NCBI GenBank assembly: GCA_963920635.1 | Contig: OY987298.1 | Coordinates: 82,655,454 to 82,719,453, forward strand | DNA: 64,000 nucleotides | From: Pseudeuparius sepicola | Lineage: Eukaryota; Arthropoda; Insecta; Coleoptera; Anthribidae | Direction of reading: 5' to 3' | Part shown: positions 46,701 to 58,546 of the stretch, one piece after another | Layout: the number at the start of each line of letters is the position of its first letter | How positions within the stretch are numbered: position 1 is the stretch's first letter | Translations under genes and position numbers: made by a program | Notes under the pieces: model-generated | Told to the model about the DNA's origin: nothing | Databases searched by the model: none | Seen by the model: the letters and a program-made list of their open reading frames with translations, nothing else

Positions 46701-46960
46701 GGACTTAAATCCATGTGATTTTTTCTTGTGGGGTCACATGAAACAAATCGTTTACTCCACTCCTGCAAATACATTAGAAGAGCTACGAGCTCGTGTAGAA
46801 GCCGCTGCAAATGATATAAAAAATAGCCACGATACATTAGACAAAATAAAAGAATCTATGCAGCGAAGAGTTGAGGCTTGTATCAGGAATGGAGGACGAC
46901 ATTTCGAACAACTTCTGTGAAAAGACATTGATTAAATTCTATGGAAAAAGCTCGGGAAAA
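43795..46960 (+). mobile_element. Second DD41D-type Tc1/mariner element (right end unresolved)
   Basis: The left end, GGGTGTAACTTTGATAAGTAC beside (TA)n, has the same layout as the left end of the 39487 element. 44090-44900 contains internal duplications (GGTTCTTTTAGCGAATAGC twice; CACTGTTTT(C/T)ATACGA twice). The plus-strand transposase lies at 45844-46920. I could not locate the matching right TIR, so the end given is approximate. Confidence 0.5.
45844..46920 (+). pseudogene. Tc1/mariner DD41D transposase with a single in-frame stop
   Basis: A 358-codon frame starting MAFYSNAEMVDMMRAYF (DUF4817-type helix-turn-helix), then a second HTH (STRRLAARFNISHMTVFRTL), the first catalytic Asp in VLWTDEAAF, the second in IQHDGAPPH and the third in SPDLNPCDF, again with 41 residues between the last two. 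One TAG at 46339-46341, just after the first catalytic motif, splits it; the frame is the same on both sides. Unlike the minus-strand relative at 40056-41324 it needs no introns. It is otherwise complete, so decay is recent. Confidence 0.85.
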
Positions 46961-47121
46961 AGTTAGGTAGGTACCTACGTCGCGTCGTGAGTGAGAAGTG
47001 GTGAGCTGTGTAGTGAACTTAATATTGTGAAAAGTGAAACAAGTTGTAGTTAAGTGGTAAATGTGATTATTACTAAGTTACCTACGATGAGTGCTTCTGT
47101 GCTAGGTGAGTTTGATATTAT

Positions 47122-47424
47122 TTTCGGTAATTATTTAGCATAGTGCGCCCCCCCCCCAATTTTCTTGAAATTTTGGCTACCCTCAGTTTTCGAAGTCCTT
47201 GAACACGAATCGCTTGCCTTGGTTTTTGGTGCTAGGGCGTAGTTTCCGAGAAAATGAATTTGAATTTTCAACTTTGTGAAAATGTGAAAACTCATTTTCT
47301 CGGAAACTACTCCGGAGCACCAAAAGCTAAGGTCAGATTCGTGTTCAGGGGGGAACTCAGGAATAGGGGGTAGCCAAAATTTCAAGAAAATCAGCGGGTG
47401 CCTGCACTAAATAATTACCAATTT
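47122..47424. mobile_element. Foldback MITE with ~125-bp arms
   Basis: GGTAATTATTTAG...TTTTCTTGAAATTTTGGCTA at the left pairs with the complement ending ACTAAATAATTACC near 47424. The centre pairs through GTTTCCGAGAAAATGA. There is no ORF. Confidence 0.75.
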
Positions 47425-47722
47425 TTCTTTACGCGGGATGATAGGGCTACAGGCGAACACCCGCTAAAAAAAGTAACGCGCCGCTGCTCTACCCCATGGG
47501 TGGTGTGGAAATTTGCATATGTTTACAGATAATTTGTATTTTAAAACGATACTTTATTCAGTTGATTGTTGATCAGAAATTTATTGTCCCAAGGTGTCCC
47601 AAGAGATGGCTAATTATTATGATAAAAAATTGCGGCCTGAAAATCAGTTGTAAAGTAGATAGGATAGGTACTCCACAAAAGACTTGTCAAATAATTATTA
47701 AGTTTAATAAGTGCAAATTACC

Positions 47723-47926
47723 AATCCACCTACATATTTGCTAGAGGATTTAAACGGTCGACCAATAAAAGGTGGATTTTATCGTGAAGAATTACAAAAG
47801 ACTGAATATCCTGATGTATATCTGGTTGAAAAGGTGCTTCGTAGAAAGAGGGGGAAGGTGCTAGTACGATGGTTGGGCTTTGATAAAGAGCATGATTCGT
47901 GGATCTCTGAGTCAAACGTCGTGTAG
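47723..47926 (+). pseudogene. Polinton integrase remnant, C-terminal chromodomain
   Basis: About 67 residues: PPTYLLEDLNGRPIKGGFY, then EYPDVYLVEKVLRRKRG and VLVRWLGFDKEHDSWISESN. This is the C-terminal tail and chromodomain typical of the retrovirus-like integrases of Polintons, with the chromodomain aromatic pattern (Y-V-E-K-V-L ... V-W-G ... H-S-W). The first codon of the open frame is GTG, and no catalytic DDE core or zinc finger is visible upstream, where the transposon cluster ends. It is therefore a fragment. It shows that Polinton-2 once had its own integrase. Confidence 0.8.
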
Positions 47927-48060
47927 AGCTTCAAGTGGTACCATGGTTGACAGCGGCTACGAATCTGATGGTAGCAATCATGAAGAAGTAAACAATGTAA
48001 GAGAAGATTCTCTGATTTTATCATCATGCTACATATACTATTAATAATGGTTTGAGCATT

Positions 48061-48564
48061 ATGAGATATTTCAAACCGCAAGTTAATATCCGATCAACAG
48101 TGCGACGAAATGTGATTTAGCTGGACTATTTGGAATGGAAAGAATTAGTGAATCATTTAAACAACTTTACCAACAACCTGGGTACCCCGATGTTTATCAG
48201 ATTCAACGATATATTGTTAAGAACGATGTTAACTGCAGATGGAAATCAACGAGTGTTGCTTGCAAAAAATGGTGTTTGCCAATGGTTTTCCATAGCAGAG
48301 GTTTTCGAGCAATTAAATATAGAACCATATGTGACTTTAAGGATAAGCTTTTTGATTAATTTTAAATTGTATGATTTTTACCTTAGTTTTTTAGATAAGG
48401 TCAATGAACTATTAGTACGTAGTAACTATGGCATAAATGTAATGGAAATTGTATTTTTAATGTGCAATGCAGTATGTAGCATGGAAACATATTGCATTTT
48501 TGAACTCTACTGTTATTATAATCAATTTTTGTTAGCAGACTTGTATAGAAGAAGGTTGGAATAA
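48061..48564 (+). CDS. Unknown Polinton-2 ORF (~144 aa open, in-frame TAG near its start)
   Basis: The frame from an ATG at 48061 is interrupted by TAG at 48118-48120 and is then open for 144 codons (from 48130) to a stop at 48562, with AATAAA right behind. The product has a hydrophilic first half (FIRFNDILLRTMLTADGNQ) and a Phe/Tyr/Leu-rich second half. I recognise no family. It lies between the integrase remnant and the converging PolB gene. An overlapping frame with its own ATG at 48135 (74 aa) is less convincing. Confidence 0.4.
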
Positions 48565-48769
48565 AGCAATGATTAAAAATATGACTTTTATTGTTTATTC
48601 AGATACCTATTATTACCGTCTGAATGTTGACGTTAATATCACAATCGATTTCACATGCACCAACTGTCGATGTATCATGTGGCAGGGCACCATGTCTGAT
48701 TCGGTATGGTTGTACAGGGTGGAAGGGAATGAAACACTATTTGCAAAATATATTTTTTATTCATCTACT

Positions 48770-50560
48770 TCACATATGTACATCTTTATGACCCCAAGGA
48801 AGAGTTGAGACACTATCAACTAAATATCGCTTATCGTCAAATGGATTTAAACCAATTTTAGATTGTCTTATACTAAAGACGTTATGAGCAAATGATCGTA
48901 TAGAACGTTGATTTACAATTTTCTCTGTCTTATTAAATAAACAATCGAAATAATCTTGATACGTTATCTGCTTCGCCACAACACTACCTCTAACACCTTT
49001 GGATTTTTTAACACACAAATTTTTTCCTTGAACCTTATAAGTATACATTTTAGATCTAAGTCCTACAAAATGTGTTAAAATACGGCCATTTAACTCGTCC
49101 TTCATCAGTCCTGGCACCTTCTTATTTACAAGCGGAATTCCATATTGATTATCTGCAGGATAGTCACTAGTATCAAACCGATGAATGTGATTCTTAATTA
49201 CATTCTCGAACATGTCGTCACAACGGATTTCATAAACTAGACTATCAGTATCAGTATATAATAATAAGCAGTTAGTTGGCGAAAATGTTTTCAACATAAA
49301 ATCATAATGGAATTCGTAGACACAGGTTTTGGATATGTCCAGAATAGACATCCCCACGTATAGAGGTTTATCAAACATAATATTTGTCTTATTTAATTCA
49401 ACACTTATTAAGTTCTCATCCAAAATTACCCTATGTCTAAAACGAGGGCTAGAAATCAAATTTTTGGCGCCATATCTACCGTCCCACGTTCTTAATAATT
49501 TCACGATTCTGTGCTTTCTAACATTTTGCATTGTTTTGCCGTATATTGCATTATTCATTAGTTTCATTATATTTTTTTCAAAATCTAATGTTGTCACAGT
49601 TCTTAAATGAGTATTGAGTTGTATATAGGGAGCTAACCAGGCAGACTGTTTAAATTTCAAAACTTTATGAATTTTTTTTAATATTAAGCCATGTTGCAAA
49701 GCTTGCTTAAGCGCTCTATAATGAATCACATAATTGTTCTTATCATAGAGAGTGGTCATGAGCTTTTTTATTTTGGAACCTGGAGGTTTGCAGTGTTCAG
49801 GTGCGAACGGAAGGTCTTTATGAAGGTTATGAAGATTATCAGGATAGGACAAATCAACTTCTAAAATATATCCGTCATCAGCATCGTCAGCAATCTTTGT
49901 GACATCGATATCAGACACCCACTCAAATCCTCCGTAAGGAAGAGGTTCACACATCGCCCAGCCATAAAGGTTGTTAACATCAGCATAAAGAATATATTTT
50001 GATGGCATATTAACATCATAATTTTCCATATATTTGTTGTTAGCCTGAGAAAAGCGGTGGCTTACTTGGCTTACACCACCTCGAACTGCTCTCTCGAAAA
50101 ACATTAAGATATCGCTGTCTTGGAAGGTTTCTAATTTACATTTCGTATATTTAAGCATGCAATCCCAGCTGTATCCAGGTAAAGTATAGTACCAGGCCGG
50201 ATCTAAGCCATAATTTCGAAGACAAGTGGTTCTAAAATGCTCGAATATATCACTCAACAAAAGCACGTCACTTTTCATATATAGATCACAATACCCGCCC
50301 AAAGTCTTAATTCCAAAACTGTTCCAAACTAATTCAGCATGCTTGTAATCCTTTTCGTCAATATTATAATCATTTAATTTGTTATAGAAATTTTGGATAG
50401 GTGGTAATGAGGTTTCCTCTAATTTTTCCAGCGAATCGATGTAATCATAACAAAAAACACCTTTCCTAGTTAACAACTCAAAATTTTCAGAAGGAAATTC
50501 ATTTCTAGTATTTTCGAAAGTATTTATAGATGATGCGAGTTTGTCTAGAGAGAAGGCCAA
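48770..50560 (-). CDS. polB: Polinton-2 DNA polymerase B, C-terminal part
   Basis: 596 codons carrying the third exonuclease motif ([11 protein letters not shown]), the polymerase motifs [21 protein letters not shown] and [11 protein letters not shown], and the conserved tail ([20 protein letters not shown]). Its first codon is TTG in the middle of a conserved region, so it is the continuation of the frame at 50545-52500, displaced by a one-base frameshift in a run of five T at 50595-50599 (plus strand). Apart from that the catalytic residues are all present. The gene converges on the unknown ORF at 48061-48564. Confidence 0.9.
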   Translation of the reverse strand: MAFSLDKLASSINTFENTRNEFPSENFELLTRKGVFCYDYIDSLEKLEETSLPPIQNFYNKLNDYNIDEKDYKHAELVWNSFGIKTLGGYCDLYMKSDVLLLSDIFEHFRTTCLRNYGLDPAWYYTLPGYSWDCMLKYTKCKLETFQDSDILMFFERAVRGGVSQVSHRFSQANNKYMENYDVNMPSKYILYADVNNLYGWAMCEPLPYGGFEWVSDIDVTKIADDADDGYILEVDLSYPDNLHNLHKDLPFAPEHCKPPGSKIKKLMTTLYDKNNYVIHYRALKQALQHGLILKKIHKVLKFKQSAWLAPYIQLNTHLRTVTTLDFEKNIMKLMNNAIYGKTMQNVRKHRIVKLLRTWDGRYGAKNLISSPRFRHRVILDENLISVELNKTNIMFDKPLYVGMSILDISKTCVYEFHYDFMLKTFSPTNCLLLYTDTDSLVYEIRCDDMFENVIKNHIHRFDTSDYPADNQYGIPLVNKKVPGLMKDELNGRILTHFVGLRSKMYTYKVQGKNLCVKKSKGVRGSVVAKQITYQDYFDCLFNKTEKIVNQRSIRSFAHNVFSIRQSKIGLNPFDDKRYLVDSVSTLPWGHKDVHM

Positions 50561-52500
50561 GAACTTGAAAGAATCAATGAACCGAAATTTAATATTTTTG
50601 TTTCATTGTCGAATATTGTAAAGCTAATATATTTTTCATTATTTACAGGAAGTAGTGTAACATGATTCCGTTTGGCAAGTTCTCGTATTATAAAGTGACT
50701 GTCATATCCACTAAGGTTGTGAAAAATTACGGGAACTACGAACGAGTTCTTATAGTTTAAGTTGCATGTTTGGTGCGCATAACCGCGAAATACAGAAGTC
50801 AGGTGGCAGTGATCGCGGACAATGGTATCATTGGCATTGAATTTTTTCTCACAAATATGACAATAAGCAGTGGCATCTTTAAGGCTTATAGCTTCATCCA
50901 TAGGTTCAACATGATTCAATTTGGATGATACAAAATTAGCAATTTCTTCAATTTGGTTAGCAAACCATATCATACAATCATCTCCACGATAGCCTTTGTA
51001 GAAAGAGAGCGAGTTGTCAAAGGAGCACTTAAAATAATAACCAGCACTGAATGCTTCATGTCTTTGATATTTATCAGTTTTTAGCATGGTATCAGAATCT
51101 CCGTAGGGTTTTAGCATTGCTTCAAAATCTGCATACAAAACGAAGGGGGTGCGTTCTTTATGAACAAAATTTTTAAATTCGATATATTTCTCCTTCGGAA
51201 ACTCGATTTTACAATTATTTATTTGCTCGCAATAAACTGTATGCTCCTCTAATTTAGCTTGAGATCTAAAGTAATTTAAACATCTTTCACATATATATTT
51301 TCGTCCATTATGTTTGCTTGACTGTTTCGAAATCAGTCTAGATAAATCTTTAATCCAACAATAATGATATTTTATATCGACGTTCGAATCATCCGCAGGT
51401 GGAACTTCAAAGTCGTTGGTTTTCAAAAAATATTGGTTTTGAATTAGAAGTAGATTGACATGTCTATCCATTTTATTTTTAGTTAATCGAGCTGGTGAAG
51501 TGATAAATTGGCGTGGAGACTCATTTACCAACTCCAAAATGTACACATTGACAGAAATGTCATTGAGTTTCTCGAATTTTGATATTTGAGGTAGTGTCAT
51601 TAATAAATTTATTCCATCTAATTTTAATATCCGAGTATAGTGTGGGTATGAATTAGCTCGATCGGCATGATTTTTATAGTTTACCGGATGGAGCGCAGAA
51701 ACAACGCTCCAAAAAAAGCAAGCTTCATCATTATTTTTTACATTAACACAGGCTTTTTTTATCGAAATTTCAATCGGTAGAGGCAAATAGGATCCACCAC
51801 CATTTCCCACTTCGAATTTATTCACGTTGACGTTTAGGCTTAAAATTTTACGCAATCTCCACCCGGAGCCGTGCTGATGATAATCTTCAACCTTTTTTAT
51901 AATCTCATCCACAATACTATCTTTAAACCACTGCTTTAAATTAAACCCCTGGTCAATTGTAGAATTTTTTGTGTTGAAATATTTAATTTCGCTTACAGTA
52001 CCACCTTCAGATATTTTAGTAAATTCCCCATTAAATACGGCATTTATCTTAACGATGTGAAAAGACTTTAATATTCTAGTTATACGATATTTAAAGAGAA
52101 TAAATGCGTCATCAAAGAACTGCCACATATATACGTGACTCAAGTTTACTATGGAACCTGTGCGAATTCGATTTTGGAACGCCGTTTGAATATCAATCCA
52201 TTTGACTCGGGTACTTTTATTGGAACGTTTTCCACCACCACATTTGTCTAATGTTTTGAAATATAATTGTAGTCTTTTCAGATGTTGTAGGTTGGCATAC
52301 AGCTTTGTTAAAGTACCATGATTGAAATTACATCGTAGTACGGAGCAATGCTGCCATATTGACAATTTCAAATGTTTTTTCCAACGTTGCAATACTTGAG
52401 GATGTATAGCTCTGCCATGTCCATTAAGTGAATTAAAGGCTTTCTCACAAGATTTTACAGTTTTATCACTCACTGTAGATATTTCACCTTCTACAAACAT
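50545..52500 (-). CDS. polB: Polinton-2 DNA polymerase B, N-terminal part
   Basis: ~651 codons from the ATG at 52500 ([13 protein letters not shown]); a GTG five codons upstream is not a credible start. It contains a CxxC...HxxxxC finger (ICERCLNYF...), exonuclease motif I (YADFEAML), the endonuclease VII-like Cys/His segment (CHICEKKF...[19 protein letters not shown]) and exonuclease motif II ([11 protein letters not shown]). The frame ends 45-50 bases after the frameshift. The protein-primed family B type is inferred from resemblance to Polinton polymerases. A TATA-like ACTATATAGG lies ~50 bp upstream. Confidence 0.9.
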   Translation of the reverse strand: MFVEGEISTVSDKTVKSCEKAFNSLNGHGRAIHPQVLQRWKKHLKLSIWQHCSVLRCNFNHGTLTKLYANLQHLKRLQLYFKTLDKCGGGKRSNKSTRVKWIDIQTAFQNRIRTGSIVNLSHVYMWQFFDDAFILFKYRITRILKSFHIVKINAVFNGEFTKISEGGTVSEIKYFNTKNSTIDQGFNLKQWFKDSIVDEIIKKVEDYHQHGSGWRLRKILSLNVNVNKFEVGNGGGSYLPLPIEISIKKACVNVKNNDEACFFWSVVSALHPVNYKNHADRANSYPHYTRILKLDGINLLMTLPQISKFEKLNDISVNVYILELVNESPRQFITSPARLTKNKMDRHVNLLLIQNQYFLKTNDFEVPPADDSNVDIKYHYCWIKDLSRLISKQSSKHNGRKYICERCLNYFRSQAKLEEHTVYCEQINNCKIEFPKEKYIEFKNFVHKERTPFVLYADFEAMLKPYGDSDTMLKTDKYQRHEAFSAGYYFKCSFDNSLSFYKGYRGDDCMIWFANQIEEIANFVSSKLNHVEPMDEAISLKDATAYCHICEKKFNANDTIVRDHCHLTSVFRGYAHQTCNLNYKNSFVVPVIFHNLSGYDSHFIIRELAKRNHVTLLPVNNEKYISFTIFDNETKILNFGSLILSSSWPSL

Positions 52501-52515
52501 CTTGCAGCGAAGCAC

Positions 52516-54781
52516 TAAAGCAATGTGTCAAGATGCCGCGGCATCACAACCTATATAGTGTAAGCAGAATCATGACCAATCTGTCAACTTCAAAAGAGAA
52601 GTGGTGGGGATGTCAACACAATCTTCTAGAATTTGAGACTCCCACTAGCCTTGTTTATAAATATTCTTTTTAGACAATGTGTGACACTAACAAAAGGATA
52701 TTACAGCAATATTGAATTCAAGCAACAGATTGTGTTAAAAAGTAAAGGCAAAAAATAGACTGACAACTTTATTTTCCAAAATAAATATCGACTTTATTAA
52801 GTCCTCAGTCATGGACTGCCTTAACCCAGTCTGAAATATACAGTGTGATCATTTAAGCAAAATATAGAACTTAATCAAAATATAGACATTGCCTAAAGTT
52901 GATGCATGTTCAGTAACATATTAGATGCACTTAGAATAATTGTAAGTTAAACAGCATACAGGGTAGGTCAAAAAATATAAAAAGACAAAAGGTTATTAAG
53001 AAAAGTTGTTTAGAATTAAAAGCTATATCTAAATACCAAAACATAACTGCCTAAGGAAAGAAATTTCAACTTCCTAGGAAAAAAAATTTTTTTTCGTTGA
53101 TGAATTTTCAGTTTCTTAATAAACATTTAAAATAAAAATTTTGCATCGTAAATGAGAGTTTTTAATATACACATTATTACTTACTAATGTTTTACCATGT
53201 TCATAAGAATTTTTGCGAAATTTTAAAGTTTTGTTTAAGTAGCTTCAGTGGAGTCGTTTTCCATACTTGAGCGGATGCTATCCTAGTTATTTCGCGAAAA
53301 AGTCAACCCTAGCCGCACGTGGTTGCTTCTGGGCATACTCCTAGTATTGTGAGGGTGAGAATTATTATTATTATTATATCGTTGCAACAAACATGAAGTT
53401 TGTGATTCCCTAAAAAATCTAATTTTACAAATATGCTTGAATTTGAACAAAGTTATGCGAAATTGATATATTATTAGGAGGTTATGTTTTGGTACTTAGG
53501 CATAACTTTTAATTCTAGACAACTTTCCTTAATAACATTTTCTGAAATAATGATACTTTTTATATTTTTTGACCTACCCTGTATGCTGTTTGACTTGCGT
53601 CCATTCTAAGTGCGTCTAATATGATTATCAAACATGCATCAACTTCCGGGAATATTTGTATTTTCGTTGTGCAATAAATAAAAAATCCCATATGTTGCTC
53701 AAATGATCACACTGTATACAATATTAGCAGTATTTTTAATATCTATAGAAAGGGAATTATATAGAGCTGGAACTACATAACATCACCTGTATTTCTGTCA
53801 AACATTGGTTATCTGGAGTATCCCGATGCTAATTTGTAGGTATCTATTTCTAACGATTTTCTGATCTGTAATTTCATTACATTATGTCCACACACCCTCG
53901 TATCAGTGACTATAGAAAGGATTCTATAGTCACTGCTCGTATTTACCATAATTCTCGGCTTCGTAGCGTTTCGTTACTAGCAGAGTACTCTAGCGGATAT
54001 TTTCAGTACTCCCACGTCGCTACGTAGGTTATCGATCGACGCATAGGATCGCGATAAAGCGTCCCTTAGTTTCAATTAAAGGGTTCTAGCGACACCGTCA
54101 CACGACTGGATGTTGTCATCGATCCTTTGCGTTTCACTTCCCTAGCGGTTAGTTGTCTATATATAGAATCAGTGGCGGAGCTATGCATAAGAAAAATATT
54201 ATCTGAATTGAGAATTTTATTACTTAGATAGTTTTATTTTAAGTTTAAGTATCTTTTTGTGATATTGGAGTTTTTTATTTTGTTTGCTATGGAATATTTT
54301 ATGTTTTTTATAAATAATAAAAGGAGTGATTCATTTAATGTATTAGATACTTAGTTAATTTTAAGTTTACTTATTTTTTGTGATTTGGAGTTGTTTTTTA
54401 TATTGTTTGGAATATGAACATTTTTTTATAAAAACTGATTCATCGTTATGGCAGAAGTTTACAATTTTCGAATGTCTCCTAATGTTCATATTATCTTTGA
54501 GGAGAGGGGGAACTTTTTACTTTTTGCTTATGACTCAAGGTACTCAAACACCGCCACTAGAACACTATTTTATGTTTTCTAGCAATCCCCACAGTAAAGT
54601 TTGAAAGTTGACTAATACCCACTTTGTATGTTTTCTTTTTAGCAAATTAGTTTTTCAATTTTATTATACAAAATATTATAAAATATATAAATATATACAA
54701 TAATATACAAAATATACAAAAAATATAAAATATATAAATAAATACTAAAAATAATATTTACAGGTTGTAGAACACATATTT
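52516..54781. other. Gene-free stretch with nested MITEs
   Basis: 52650-53835 is a diverged copy of the 27363 MITE, split by the element at 52841-53714. 53836-54780 is AT-rich; CAGTGGCGGAG at ~54172 and CCGCCACTAG at ~54549 could be the ends of a decayed hAT-type MITE, but no target duplication is evident. A PolB promoter (ACTATATAGG on the minus strand, near 52552) lies at the left edge. Confidence 0.5.
52841..53714. mobile_element. Tc1/mariner-like MITE, 874 bp, CAGTGTGATCATTT ends
   Basis: The ends CAGTGTGATCATTTAAGCAA and, in complement, CAGTGTGATCATTTGAGCAA are flanked by TA. Inner inverted segments include CATACAGGGTAGGTCAAAAA and its partner near 53570. There is no ORF. Part of the interior (GAG-GATGCTATCCTAGTT ... 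CATACTCCTAGT) recurs near 56390-56490. Confidence 0.8.
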
Positions 54782-55309
54782 TTATATTGTACGTCGCACA
54801 AATTCAGCGAAGAACATTATCTCCACTCGCGGGCAATGAACTGGTTTTCCACAACTTACGACATGTCTTTCGCATTGGTTCACTTTCACACTTTCGTAGA
54901 ACTTCGTTTGTTGTTGAACCAGAACGTCAAATTTGGGGCAGCCCAGAAGTTCTATATTGTAGCCTTGATGCCCGTACCCTGCTGCTTGCAGAAGATTCTT
55001 TTCGATCTGCCCGCCCTTATAGCTGATTAGATTCTTACCAGCAGATTCACCAAGGATTCGCAGTACTGCTATCACGTTTTCCTGAGGTTCATCAGTGTCA
55101 CAGTCGGAGAATCTTAAGCCATGCAAATTTTTCGTAACCCAACGAGCACTGCAGGCGTCCTTAGAGGAGAGTGAGTTATATGACCCCACACGGAAGTAGC
55201 GAGAACTGACTTGGCGCGATTTTAAATCATAGATAGCCAACTCCTTGGTAAGAAACTTTCCGTTCACTTGAAACCCGTCAGCGTCAATAATGTATCGTAT
55301 ACCCGACAT
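54782..55309 (-). CDS. Conserved Polinton protein of unknown function (175 aa)
   Basis: Starts MSGIRYIIDADGFQVNGKF with an ATG behind a TATA box (GAATATAAAAGC, ~70 bp upstream) and a TTCACTGTT initiator. The pattern D-x-D/E-G-F ... KELAIYDL ... WVTKNLHGLRF ... ISYKGGQIEKNLL ... ELLGCPKFDVL resembles a family of uncharacterised proteins carried by insect Polinton-like elements. The acidic pair near the N-terminus, a His/Gly motif mid-protein and a K-G-x-x-E block would suit an RNase H-like/exonuclease fold, but that is inference. The frame is intact and a hydrophobic C-terminus ends the protein. Confidence 0.6.
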   Translation of the reverse strand: MSGIRYIIDADGFQVNGKFLTKELAIYDLKSRQVSSRYFRVGSYNSLSSKDACSARWVTKNLHGLRFSDCDTDEPQENVIAVLRILGESAGKNLISYKGGQIEKNLLQAAGYGHQGYNIELLGCPKFDVLVQQQTKFYESVKVNQCERHVVSCGKPVHCPRVEIMFFAEFVRRTI

Positions 55310-55753
55310 GTTATAGAAAATATGAAATTTTAATTTGGAACTAACAGTGAAAGCGTCCGGATCCCGCTTTTATATTCTTGATCCAGTATGATATAGTGGG
55401 AGCACCATCCCTAACATTTAAAAAACGTCGTTGATCTGGCAACGTTGCGCTTAGATATCTTGGTCTGCGGCGGCAGATGCTGGATGTTTATTGGATGCAG
55501 TTACGAAGGGGATCTCACCCTTAACTTTATTTCTTTAAATTTGACTCTTTGACTGGTTCAGAAAAATCGTGGTGGGAGACTAGTTGGGGAATATCTAAGA
55601 CAAACAGACTGTTGATTTGGCAACGCAGATGGTCTCATTGCAGGTTAATGGTAGCTCGATGCAGTGGAAAGGGTTATGCATATATACAGGGATCGTCATT
55701 TGATTATCAATTTGAACCTACAGTTTGATCAGTTTTGTGTTCTGTGCTTCAGC
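55310..55753. promoter_or_regulatory. Divergent promoter region between the 175-aa gene and the spliced gene
   Basis: On the minus strand a TATA box (complement of GCTTTTATATTC near 55370) serves the 175-aa gene. On the plus strand GCATATATACAGG near 55678 precedes TATCAATTTG and the ATG at 55754. No ORF is present in between. Confidence 0.45.
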
Positions 55754-58234
55754 ATGAAAACTAACACGTCAAGTCTACACCTGACAGCTGTAAGTAGAAA
55801 TTTTTTTTACAAAACTTTCTTATTTTTAATAAATTGAAACTATTGAATTTAACTTTTGTATCGCCTTTGCAATTTATTACAGTACCTTCATACTTTCTAT
55901 AAAAATTACATAATAACTTTTATTACAAACACTAGATCTTATTTACAGCGTCTTACAAACTCCGCGAAAACCATCGTTTTTCCATTATTTTTAGAAACTG
56001 ATTTTTAAAGGAATTATTTTTCTGACAATGTGATAGTTTTAATGTTATCACTAAATTATTACTAAAACAAGCTGTATCGACCTGAACTGTTTTACTTGTC
56101 AGATGAAGTGAATAGTTTTAATAAAATATATCGGTTTGTTTTTATTATAAAGAGTGTTAAATTAATTTTAACAAACTTAGAAAACGATTCTGTTTGACAT
56201 GGGGCTCATACTCTTTGATGAGATTATAGTTTTAAGGTCTTAGCTTTTTGTTTTAGGAAAAATGAATTTGCAGAGAGTTACTTTGCAAATTTGAATGATT
56301 GAGAACCATTTCCGTTTACTTAAAAAATTAACAGGTGTAGTTCTGGAATTACTACGGTTTTCTAGAGTTTTCAGTAGTACTTGAGCTAATGCTATCCTAG
56401 TTCTATCGGGAAAAAAGTCGCAAATGATAACGAAGACAAAATAATAGTAATTGTTTCCGCACAAGCGCTTCTGCCATACTCCTAGTTTGAAGCATTGCGA
56501 GGGAGAGAATTATTATTATTTATATTTTAAAACTGAATCTATTACTCTCACACTGTTGCTTTACTCGATGTATCATACCAAAATTTGTTATCAATATCTT
56601 TTGTAGTTTTTAGAATTAAAAAATCAATAATTTTAACATGTAAAAAACAAAGTTTATTTAAAAAGAATCTCTCAAGGTGATGTAATTTCTGAATCCCCCT
56701 GTATATCCATACTACATATTCCTATTAAAATTCTCAGACTTTAAAAGATGTAAATCTATATCTCTCTGGAATATGGTCTCATGTAAACCACTTACGCACA
56801 TGTGTGTTCAATAAAAGGGGAGATTTTAAAATTGAGACCTCAAATTGAGACAGGAAAACATTCTCAGACCGTGGGACCCCCATGAGTATATGTCTAGACA
56901 CATTTTTTTGTTCACTGTTGTTTATAGCTTGCGATCCGTGGGAAGATCTCCCCCAAAATATTATATGTGTCCGACAAAAGCTGGATTCATATGGGATTGT
57001 TTTTTATTTTTGGGCTAAGATGAAACTACTCTGGGGTGATCATCTCCGCTTCAAAAAGATTTGAAATCATTAAACGTTGTGATGTTAACATACCTGTCAA
57101 AACGACATTTAATTAAATAATGATCAAAACACGCTTTATTTGTGATTTTATCGAAAAAAGTTATTTGAAAATGTTGAAATTTTACCCCTATGTGCAGACA
57201 AAAATTCTGACAATGATAAATTTTTAAAAAAATATAGAGGTCGGCAGAAAGTTGGAAAACTTTTTTATTATTAATTTCTGAGAAAATTTTATTCTCGATA
57301 AAAGTTGAGGCAACATTTCAAACTCAAAACGCCCACATCAAAATTTAAATATTTCTTCGGATACGAGGTAGATTCAATATGTCAAAATAAGTACCCTTAT
57401 TTTTTAAAATACGGTCAAAAGTTACTTACAAAAGTTGTTTGGAATCAAAGGCTGATGTCAGATTTAAAGTCATAGCCACCTAGTCAAAAAAAGAAACTCT
57501 TTGTATTTTTTCAACCACCCTGTGCATTACAAAATACTGCAAATGTAACTTATCACCGGATAACAAATTTAAATTAATCTAAATCAGAGTTTAAAAATAT
57601 TAAATTTTTGCAACTTTGTGCCGGTCCCTGTATAAAACTAATAATTTTTTGTGTGTGCCATATTTGACTTTAGAACTCAACTAACATGGTTCCAACTTTC
57701 TGACTGTCACTGTACACTGTACGTCTAGAGCCGACTCTGTTGTATAAAATTTGAACTTTTTAAAATATATTAGATTGGTTAAAAATATAGTATTATAAAT
57801 TATTTTTTAATTTCAGCCAACTGACGCTGAAATTGGAGAAGCTGTTTCCACAATAATGACTCCTGTAAGTTTGTGTTAATAAATAATATTGTATAAATAA
57901 TATTCCCCTTGCTTTTATAGCTAACAGATATCGAAAGATTGTTTGAGCCATATGTCCCGATGCCCCTGGCGAGAGCTGAGCCGACGCTGCAAGCACAAGT
58001 CTCAGTACACTCCAAAAGCGATTCTGTAAGTTAGTTCTACAACAAGGAATCACTGTTCTTCAAATTGTTTCATTTTTACAGTTAGATGTATCGTCAGCGT
58101 CACCACGTCCTTCCAGCTCACGAGTGGTATCACAAACAATGAAACATGAATCAGCGAAAAGACCAGGGGGTGGAAAAAATTTAAATTTATTAAATGTCCT
58201 AGGATCTAAGCCCACTGGGAAAAAAAACTGGTAG
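55754..58234 (+). CDS. Four-exon spliced gene inside Polinton-2 (113 aa, unknown)
   Basis: Exons 55754-55789, 57817-57864, 57921-58025 and 58082-58234 join in phase 0 throughout, with GTAAGT at all three donors and AG acceptors. The last two introns are each 56 bp, a typical insect length; the first is ~2 kb and contains MITE remnants. The reading frame is open from the ATG to a TAG, total 114 codons. Exon 3 encodes LTDIERLFEPYVPMPLARAE and exon 4 a Ser/Pro-rich, basic tail with KRPGGGKNLNLLNVLGSKP. The region just after the stop could encode a Lys/Glu-rich helix in another frame. No family recognised. The splice-site and frame agreement is the evidence; expression is untested. Confidence 0.55.
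55790..57816 (+). other. Long intron 1 with transposon remnants
   Basis: AT-rich. It contains GATGCTATCCTAGTTCTATCG and CATACTCCTAGTTTG, shared with the MITE at 52841-53714, a CCCCCTGTATA end near 56700, and CTGTCACTGTACACTG near 57710, both of the kind seen at Tc1/mariner MITE ends. No gene is seen on either strand. Confidence 0.5.
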
Positions 58235-58546
58235 CAACAAGAGAGAGCTATCAACGAGAAAAGAAAAAAAACGAAACCTATAAGAAAGAGGCTATGGAGA
58301 TGGAGAACATAAAAAGAAAACTCGCATAATAATTATATAATGTACATATTTTAGATGTAAGTGTATTCTTTTAACTTGAAATGTTTATATTTTATTTTAA
58401 AATTAAGTTTTTTTAGCATTAAGTGTATTATGAATATATTTTAGTTTATTTAGTATAATATACAATAGATACGTTTCTCTCGTTTTTGGGGATGGGAAAA
58501 GAAAAATCACACTTCATATTTTGAGATTTTTATTTCTACAGAAACA

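Noticed and set aside
48135..48359. 74-aa ORF with its own ATG in Polinton-2
   Set aside because: It overlaps the longer frame (48061-48564), which has better composition and reaches a polyadenylation signal.
54172..54556. Decayed hAT-type MITE (CAGTGGCGGAG ... CCGCCACTAG)
   Set aside because: Terminal similarity is short and no 8-bp duplication could be seen, so it is mentioned only in the stretch description.
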